From Alcaligenaceae bacterium (GTDB lineage: Bacteria > Pseudomonadota > Gammaproteobacteria > Burkholderiales > Burkholderiaceae_B), in assembly GCA_029267415.1 (NCBI GenBank), contig JAJUIY010000006.1:1-37024 (forward strand): DNA of 37,024 nt. Direction: 5' to 3'. Below the pieces are notes generated by a model. That model saw nothing but the letters and a program-made list of their open reading frames with translations. It did not search any database and was not told where the DNA came from. Shown one piece after another: positions 32,262 through 37,024 of this stretch. The position numbers were made by a program, and so were the translations under genes. Positions within the stretch are counted from its first letter, which is position 1, and each line of letters begins with the position of its first letter.

Positions 32262-33221
32262 TCAGGCGGCCACGGCACGTTCGAGTGCCTCGACGAAAAA
32301 CGCACCGACATCAAACCCGGTCTGTTCGGTGATCTCTACAAAGCATGTCGGACTGGTTACGTTAACCTCGGTCAGAAAATCGCCAATAACATCCAGCCCG
32401 ACCAACAACAGCCCCCGCTGTGCAAGTACCGGCGCCAGTGACTCGGCAATTTCGCGATCACGCTCGGTAAGGGGTTGGGCAACACCACGACCGCCGGCGG
32501 CCAGATTACCGCGGGTTTCTCCCGCCAGCGGGATACGGGCGAGCGAGTACGGCACCGGCTTCCCGCCGATAACAAGGATGCGCTTGTCGCCGTTGACAAT
32601 GTCGGGAATATAGCGCTGCGCCATGATGGTGCGCTGCCCATTATCGGTAAGCGTTTCGAGGATAGAGCCAAGGTTGGGGTCAGACGAGGTGACACGGAAA
32701 ATACCCGTGCCGCCCATGCCGTCCAGCGGCTTGACGATGATATCGCCCTGTGCGGCGTGGAAACGACGCAGCCGCGCCATATTGCTGGTTACCACCGTGG
32801 GCGCCGTAAACTGGGCGAATTCAGTAATGGCCAGCTTTTCGGGATGGTTTCGTAACGCCGCACCGGCGTTGAACACACGCGCGCCCTGCGCTGCCGCATA
32901 ATCGACCAAATGCGTGGCGTAAAAATACTCCATATCGAAGGGCGGATCTTTACGCATCAACACGGCGTCAAAGTGCTGCAAAGGCACGTCTTGAGGTTCG
33001 TCCCGTTGCACCCACCAATCGGGGCCGTGCAAGTCGGCCCCTTGGACCAGGTCGATGCCCGTAGCCTGGGTTTTGACAACACCCTGATCAATATAGATAT
33101 CGCCTTGCAAGGTGACGCTAAGGGTGTGACCCCGGGCAACCAGCGATTGCATCATGGCAACCGACGTGTCCTTATAGGCCTGCAGCCCGGGCAATGGATC
33201 GATGACGAACAAAACGTGCAT
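32262..33221 (-). CDS. gshB: Glutathione synthetase
   Basis: A 319-residue ATP-grasp enzyme joining gamma-glutamylcysteine and glycine. The N-terminal domain starts MHVLFVIDPLPGLQAYKDTSVAMM. The ATP-grasp core shows DIIVKPLDGMGGTGIFRV, IMAQRYIPDIVNGDKRILVIGGKPVPYSLARIP, RGNLAAGGRGVA and GLDVIGDFLTEVNVTSPT. The family usually has 315-316 residues. The gene leads a run of gshB-EIIA-ptsH-ptsI. Confidence 0.97.
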   Translation of the reverse strand: MHVLFVIDPLPGLQAYKDTSVAMMQSLVARGHTLSVTLQGDIYIDQGVVKTQATGIDLVQGADLHGPDWWVQRDEPQDVPLQHFDAVLMRKDPPFDMEYFYATHLVDYAAAQGARVFNAGAALRNHPEKLAITEFAQFTAPTVVTSNMARLRRFHAAQGDIIVKPLDGMGGTGIFRVTSSDPNLGSILETLTDNGQRTIMAQRYIPDIVNGDKRILVIGGKPVPYSLARIPLAGETRGNLAAGGRGVAQPLTERDREIAESLAPVLAQRGLLLVGLDVIGDFLTEVNVTSPTCFVEITEQTGFDVGAFFVEALERAVAA

Positions 33222-33280
33222 ACAACACCTGCTGTAACCTGCCCCCGGCTGACGCCCCGCAAGACAGGCGGAGAAAAATG

Positions 33281-33315
33281 AAAACAGCGGCAGCCGGCAA
33301 AGGCGGCTACCGCTG
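33281..33315 (-). terminator. Intrinsic terminator after infC
   Basis: Minus-strand stem of 12 pairs with one mismatch (33315-33304 with 33296-33285), 7-nt loop, followed by TTTTCATTTTT. It ends the thrS-infC transcript before gshB. Confidence 0.8.
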
Positions 33316-33328
33316 CGTTAGCGACCGT

Positions 33329-33847
33329 TTACTTCTTCTTGGGCGCAAGCACCATCACCATTTGGCGCCCCTCAAGCTTGGGCATGGCTTCGACTTGCGC
33401 GAGATCTTCCATATCGTCCCGCACGCGTTCCAAAACACGCATGCCTAATTCTTGGTGTGCCATTTCGCGGCCACGGAAGCGAAGCGTCACCTTGGCCTTG
33501 TCGCCATCCTCAATAAACCGCCTGAGATTGCGCAGTTTGACTTTGTAATCACCCTCGTCGGTGCCAGGACGAAACTTGACTTCCTTGACCTGGATAACCT
33601 TTTGCCGTGCACGGGCTTCTTGTTGTCGTTTCTGTTCCTGATAGCGGAACTTGCCGTAATCCATCAGTCGGCAGACTGGCGGGTTGGCGTTAGGGGCAAT
33701 TTCGACGAGATCTACTTCAAATTCTTCAGATTTCTGAAGGGCTTCGGCGATTTTTACAATGCCCAGCTGTTCGCCGTCCAGTCCAATGAGTCGTACCTCG
33801 GGGACACGAATCTCGCCGTTGATACGATGTGCTTTATCGGTTGCGAT
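33329..33847 (-). CDS. infC: Translation initiation factor IF-3, with AUC start codon
   Basis: A 172-residue IF-3 starting [22 protein letters not shown] (first residue read as Met). Conserved parts include the N-domain ([28 protein letters not shown]) and C-domain ([42 protein letters not shown]). The start at 33847 is the codon ATC: it is exactly 8 nt after a strong TAGGAG Shine-Dalgarno and matches the family N-terminus (MATEKSHRIN in relatives, by memory). A TTG at 33874 gives a nine-residue extension and sits upstream of the Shine-Dalgarno. IF-3 discriminates against non-AUG starts, so the rare codon probably gives autoregulation, as the AUU does in E. coli. Confidence 0.93.
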   Translation of the reverse strand: MATDKAHRINGEIRVPEVRLIGLDGEQLGIVKIAEALQKSEEFEVDLVEIAPNANPPVCRLMDYGKFRYQEQKRQQEARARQKVIQVKEVKFRPGTDEGDYKVKLRNLRRFIEDGDKAKVTLRFRGREMAHQELGMRVLERVRDDMEDLAQVEAMPKLEGRQMVMVLAPKKK

Positions 33848-33909
33848 GTCAGAGACTCCTAAGTTGTTGATCAATTTGCCGCCCGCTAACCCGCGAGCGG
33901 CTCGGTGCC

Positions 33910-35838
33910 CTATGTGCGGGCATCAATTCGATTTTGCAGCAATGCGGCAAAATCTTCAATTCCGATGATGGCCTGGTCGCGGCCGCCACGTTCACGTACC
34001 GCCACTTGGCCACTTTCGCGTTCTTTTTCACCCACGACCAAAATGTACGGCACTTTTTGCATACTATGCTCACGAATTTTACGGTTGATCTTTTCAGCGC
34101 GCAAATCGGCCGTGACCCTAAAGCCACGCTCTTTCAGCTTGGCAGCCACCTCGGCGGCATAATCAGCGGTGCGTTCCGAGATAGAACACACCACGGCATG
34201 CTCGGGGGCGAGCCAGGCGGGCAGCGCACCGGCATAGTTCTCGATCAAGATTCCAATGAAGCGCTCGAACGATCCCAGGATGGCCCGATGCAGCATCACC
34301 GGCGTCCGGCGCTGGTCATTGGCGTCGACATATTCGGCACCCAGCCGTTCCGGCATGGAGAAATCGACCTGGATGGTACCGCATTGCCAGTGACGGCCAA
34401 TGGCGTCTTTCAACGTGTATTCGATTTTAGGGCCATAAAACGCACCCTCGCCCGGCGAGACGTCATACTCGCAGCCGGTTTGCTCGAGGCTGTCGATCAG
34501 GGCTTGCTCGGCCTTGTCCCAGACCTCGTCGGACCCAATGCGCTTCTCGGGCCGTGTCGCCACCTTGTAGAGAATCTCGGTGAAACCGAAATCGCGGTAA
34601 ACGCGCTGCAACAGCGCCGTAAAGGCCGCGCATTCGTCCTGAAGCTGGTCTTCAGTGCAGAAAATGTGTCCGTCATCTTGGGTAAAACCCCGGACCCGCA
34701 TCATGCCGTGTAACGAACCCGAGGGTTCGTTGCGGTGGCACATACCAAATTCGCCATACCGGATCGGCAACTCACGGTACGAGTGCAAGCCGGCGTTGAA
34801 AATTTGAATGTGCCCCGGGCAGTTCATGGGTTTCACCCCATAGACACGGTTTTCGGACTCGGTCGTGAACATGTTTTCTGCATAGTTGTCCCAGTGGCCG
34901 GTTTTTTTCCATAGAGACAAATCCAGAATTTGTGGCGCCTTGACTTCTTGGTACCCGTTGTCTTGGTACACGGCGCGCATGTACTGCTCGACCTGCTGCC
35001 ACACCACCCAGCCTTTGGGATGCCAAAACACCAGACCGGGAGCCTCGTCCTGGAAATGAAACAGACCTAGTTCGCGACCCAACTTGCGGTGATCGCGCTT
35101 CTCGGCCTCTTCCAGCATCGTCAGATAGGCCTTTTGCTCATCTTTGGTGGCCCAGGCCGTGCCGTAAATGCGCTGCAGCATTTCGTTGTTACTGTCGCCA
35201 CGCCAGTACGCACCCGCCACCTTCATCAGCTTGAACACCTTGAGGTGGCCGGTGGAGGGCACGTGTGGCCCGCGGCACAGGTCGATGAAGTCGCCTTCGC
35301 GGTACAGTGTGATGGGTTCATTTTGCGGGATGGAAGCGATGATTTCCGCTTTGTATTGCTCGCCCTGCTGCTTGAAGAATTCGACCGCTTCGTCCCGATC
35401 CCACACCTCACGAGTGACAATTTCGTCCTTGCGAGCAAGTTCGGCCATTTTCTCTTCAATGGCTTTAAGGTCGTCGGGCGTGAACGGCCGGTGATAGGCA
35501 AAGTCGTAATAGAACCCGTTTTCGATGACCGGACCAATGGTTACCTGGGCGTCAGGAAAAAGCTCTTTGACCGCGTAGGCCATCAGGTGGGCGGTGGAAT
35601 GGCGCAGTATTTCCAGACCGTCGGGATCTTTTGCCGTAACGATTTCAAGGTCAATATCGTCTTCAATGACATATGAGGTATCGACCAGGCGGGACGGTTG
35701 CTCGGCCCCCTTGGGCTTTACGCGCCCGGCCACCGCCGCACGCGCGAGACCGGCACCAATTGACTGGGCAACCTCATCAATGGTGACCGGGCCGGGAAAT
35801 TCCCGTCTAGAACCGTCGGGCAACGTAACCTGAACCAT
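33910..35838 (-). CDS. thrS: Threonine-tRNA ligase
   Basis: A 642-residue enzyme, the same length as E. coli ThrRS. Domain order: TGS domain ([26 protein letters not shown]), the editing domain with [18 protein letters not shown], then the class II catalytic core with [10 protein letters not shown] (zinc Cys), [33 protein letters not shown], and [17 protein letters not shown]. The anticodon-binding domain ends the protein ([33 protein letters not shown]). The ATG at 35838 was chosen because AGGA lies 8 nt upstream and the length is standard. It is followed by infC after 62 nt. A terminator and Thr-rich leader frame lie just upstream. Confidence 0.98.
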   Translation of the reverse strand: MVQVTLPDGSRREFPGPVTIDEVAQSIGAGLARAAVAGRVKPKGAEQPSRLVDTSYVIEDDIDLEIVTAKDPDGLEILRHSTAHLMAYAVKELFPDAQVTIGPVIENGFYYDFAYHRPFTPDDLKAIEEKMAELARKDEIVTREVWDRDEAVEFFKQQGEQYKAEIIASIPQNEPITLYREGDFIDLCRGPHVPSTGHLKVFKLMKVAGAYWRGDSNNEMLQRIYGTAWATKDEQKAYLTMLEEAEKRDHRKLGRELGLFHFQDEAPGLVFWHPKGWVVWQQVEQYMRAVYQDNGYQEVKAPQILDLSLWKKTGHWDNYAENMFTTESENRVYGVKPMNCPGHIQIFNAGLHSYRELPIRYGEFGMCHRNEPSGSLHGMMRVRGFTQDDGHIFCTEDQLQDECAAFTALLQRVYRDFGFTEILYKVATRPEKRIGSDEVWDKAEQALIDSLEQTGCEYDVSPGEGAFYGPKIEYTLKDAIGRHWQCGTIQVDFSMPERLGAEYVDANDQRRTPVMLHRAILGSFERFIGILIENYAGALPAWLAPEHAVVCSISERTADYAAEVAAKLKERGFRVTADLRAEKINRKIREHSMQKVPYILVVGEKERESGQVAVRERGGRDQAIIGIEDFAALLQNRIDART

Positions 35839-35858
35839 AAATGCCATCCTGAACGCAT

Positions 35859-35884
35859 AAAAAAACGCGGCCAAAGCCGCGTTT
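35859..35884 (-). terminator. Intrinsic terminator 20 nt upstream of thrS (attenuator)
   Basis: Minus-strand perfect 9-bp stem AAACGCGGC-TTTG-GCCGCGTTT followed by TTTT. It ends only about 20 nt before the thrS ATG, with the thrS ribosome site directly after it, so no separate promoter fits between. It must either end the tRNA-Val transcript or be read through under control. Confidence 0.9.
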
Positions 35885-35932
35885 CGGGAATACTAATAGC
35901 CACTTATATGGCGAAACAGTACGCGGCGACTG

Positions 35933-35977
35933 TCAGAGACGCCAAGCCGTAGTTCGCGTAGTGTTTAGCCAAGCCAT
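35933..35977 (-). CDS. Candidate threonine-rich leader peptide of thrS
   Basis: A 14-codon frame on the minus strand reads MAWLNTTRTTAWRL, then TGA, with four Thr codons (ACT, ACG, ACT, ACG) among ten codons. Its length equals that of trpL. It lies between tRNA-Val and the terminator preceding thrS, and its stop is 5 nt before the antiterminator segment. It has no clear Shine-Dalgarno, which is the main doubt; chance occurrence of Thr codons is not excluded. Confidence 0.55.
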   Translation of the reverse strand: MAWLNTTRTTAWRL

Positions 35978-36019
35978 GTAATATGCAATGAGTAGCCGTT
36001 AATTTTAAATGAAGAATTC

Positions 36020-36096
36020 TGGTAGGCAGTACTGGATTCGAACCAGCGACCTCTACGATGTCAACGTAGCGCTCTAACCAACTGAGCTAACCGCCT
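36020..36096 (-). tRNA. tRNA-Val (anticodon GAC)
   Basis: A 77-nt gene on the minus strand with encoded CCA. The acceptor stem AGGCGGT pairs with ACTGCCT (one G-T pair). The D-loop region is TAGCTCAGTTGGTTAGAG, the anticodon stem-loop CTACG-TTGACAT-CGTAG gives GAC, and the T-arm is GCTGGTTCGAATCCAGT. Confidence 0.97.
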
Positions 36097-36106
36097 GAAG
36101 ACTTCT

Positions 36107-36136
36107 ATTATAGAGCAATTAGAATTTAGTTGTCAA
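36107..36136 (-). promoter_or_regulatory. Consensus sigma70 promoter of tRNA-Val (and probably thrS)
   Basis: TTGACA (36136-36131), 18 nt, TATAAT (36112-36107) on the minus strand: both hexamers are perfect. Transcription would start about 4 nt before the mature tRNA. The -35 overlaps the trpF stop codon. As no good promoter was found between the tRNA and thrS, this one may drive the tRNA-thrS-infC transcript. Confidence 0.9.
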
Positions 36137-36804
36137 AGTGCGTCGCCGGTGTTTGCCAGCTGGTCGGCCTTGCGTACCGCACGAATGAATGCCCGGATTT
36201 TGTCGCCACTTTTAACCCCGGGTGCCGTTTCTACACCGCTGCTGACATCGACCGCATACGGCCTTACTTGGCGCAAGGTATTGGCCATCAGGGCGTCGTT
36301 AAGGCCGCCCGCCAAAATAACGGGCTGCGACTGCTCTGACGCAAGCACATCGGCCAGTAGCCCATGGTCAAATACTTCGCCACTGCCGCCATAGCCAGCG
36401 CTATAGGTGTCGAATAACCAACCGGCCGCATCCGGGTACTGCTGCGCTTCCGCAAGCACTTTTGCCGCGCTGTCCATACCCGGGCCGCCCATGCGAAACG
36501 CCCGCATGTAACGCCGCCCAAACTGCCGGCAGTAATCGGGCGTTTCGTCACCATGAAATTGCAGCACATCGGGTTGAACACGATCAATGACAGCCTGTAC
36601 GTCGGTGGGCGCTGCATTGACGAACAAAGCGGCAACGCTGACGAAAGCGGGCACCTTATCACGCAGGGCACGGGCCTGCTCGATGGTGACGGCGCGTTTG
36701 CTGCCTGGATAAAACACCAGGCCAATGGCATCGGCCCCCGCCTGAACAGCCGCGTTGACGTCATCGACACGGGTGAGGCCACAAATTTTGACTCGGGTAC
36801 GCAT
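36133..36804 (-). CDS. trpF: Phosphoribosylanthranilate isomerase
   Basis: A 223-residue (beta-alpha)8 enzyme of tryptophan synthesis, converting PRA to CdRP. Motifs: KICGLTRVDDVNAAVQAGADAIGLVFYPGSKRAV with the catalytic Cys, then LQFHGDE, LFDTYSAGYGGSGEVFDH with the catalytic Asp, VILAGGLNDALMANTL, and AVDVSSGVETAPGVKSGDKIRAFI. AGGA lies 6 nt before the ATG. Other trp genes are not in the window. Confidence 0.97.
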   Translation of the reverse strand: MRTRVKICGLTRVDDVNAAVQAGADAIGLVFYPGSKRAVTIEQARALRDKVPAFVSVAALFVNAAPTDVQAVIDRVQPDVLQFHGDETPDYCRQFGRRYMRAFRMGGPGMDSAAKVLAEAQQYPDAAGWLFDTYSAGYGGSGEVFDHGLLADVLASEQSQPVILAGGLNDALMANTLRQVRPYAVDVSSGVETAPGVKSGDKIRAFIRAVRKADQLANTGDAL

Positions 36805-36828
36805 AACTTCCTGAATTAGTTGCTACCC

Positions 36829-37024
36829 CTATTGGAACACAGCGCCGCCATCGTCGCCCCACTCAGAGCCAAAGGTGTTGTCGGTACCAAACTGTATGGT
36901 GTCAGGGTCGACGGTCACGGCGTCATGTTTGTAGTGCATCACCATACCCGGAAACAGCATTACCGCTGCCACCATGGTGATCTGAATCACGATAAACGGC
37001 ACCGAACCCCAGTAAATTTGCCCG
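36829..37024 (-). CDS. C-terminal end of a TRAP-type transporter large permease (DctM-like)
   Basis: Sixty-five C-terminal residues are visible; the gene enters from the right edge and stops with TAG at 36829. The sequence GQIYWGSVPFIVIQITMVAAVMLFPGMVMHYK is the last membrane helix pattern of TRAP large subunits of the mannitol/chloroaromatic group. It is followed by an acidic tail ending GGAVFQ. The substrate cannot be told from this part. Confidence 0.72.
   Translation of the reverse strand, partial: GQIYWGSVPFIVIQITMVAAVMLFPGMVMHYKHDAVTVDPDTIQFGTDNTFGSEWGDDGGAVFQ

Larger units (their letters stand above)
35859..35977 (-). promoter_or_regulatory. Candidate ribosome-mediated attenuator of thrS
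   Basis: Three alternative minus-strand structures can be drawn. (1) A 1:2 hairpin GGCGUCU/AGUCGCC (35943-35937 and 35931-35925) with one U-U mismatch. (2) A 2:3 antiterminator, GCCGC (35927-35923) with GCGGC (35880-35876) plus GUUUCG (35917-35912) with CGAAAC (35886-35881). (3) The 3:4 terminator (35884-35859). The Thr codons of the leader frame lie just before segment 1. A ribosome stalled there would cover segment 1 and free segment 2; one that reached the stop would cover segment 2. This is the logic of the E. coli thr and trp attenuators. Confidence 0.7.

Noticed and set aside
35839-36019. E. coli-type thrS translational operator with tRNA-Thr-like arms
   Set aside because: I could not draw a stem-loop with a Thr anticodon-like CGU loop near the thrS ribosome site; the Thr-codon leader with terminator explains the region better.

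Overview
The window looks like chromosome of a betaproteobacterium of the order Burkholderiales, most likely Alcaligenaceae (Bordetella/Pusillimonas relatives). This is inferred from protein character, the order of housekeeping genes (pheS-pheT-ihfA-merR; gshB-EIIA-HPr-EI) and fairly high GC; no database was searched. No insertion sequence, prophage, integrase or CRISPR array was seen, and no gene appears frameshifted.

Left part (1-12.3 kb): a partial YigZ/IMPACT gene and an LD-carboxypeptidase are on the minus strand. Divergent from them lies a complete extracellular-matrix region on the plus strand. It holds pgaABCD (synthesis, partial deacetylation and export of poly-N-acetylglucosamine), then a curli-type amyloid locus: csgE, csgF, csgG, one curlin-repeat protein and a CsgC/CsgH-like protein. 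A LuxR/NarL-type regulator with a degenerate receiver (CsgD-like) follows. The two matrix systems are adjacent and could be co-controlled.

Middle part (12.3-22.4 kb): a minus-strand Fe-S assembly operon reads sufR-sufB-sufC-sufD-sufS-sufU-sufT, preceded upstream by an Atm1-type ABC exporter. A strong palindrome sits in the sufR promoter. An ECF sigma factor / RskA-like anti-sigma pair diverges from the ABC gene.

Right part (22.4-37 kb): the minus-strand translation cluster reads tRNA-Val, thrS, infC, then rpmI, rplT, pheS, pheT, ihfA, merR. Between infC and rpmI sits a block of gshB, PTS EIIA(Man), HPr, EI, a UbiK-like gene and comM. An infC terminator and a separate rpmI promoter bracket the block. 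Upstream of tRNA-Val are trpF and the end of a TRAP-transporter permease gene.

The most striking non-coding signal is in front of thrS. A 14-codon reading frame with four threonine codons is followed by mutually exclusive hairpins and an intrinsic terminator about 20 nt before the thrS start. This is the layout of a ribosome-mediated transcription attenuator for threonyl-tRNA synthetase. Other notable points are an AUC start codon for infC, altered pore-constriction residues in CsgG, a single curlin gene, and a CsgC-like protein without a signal peptide.
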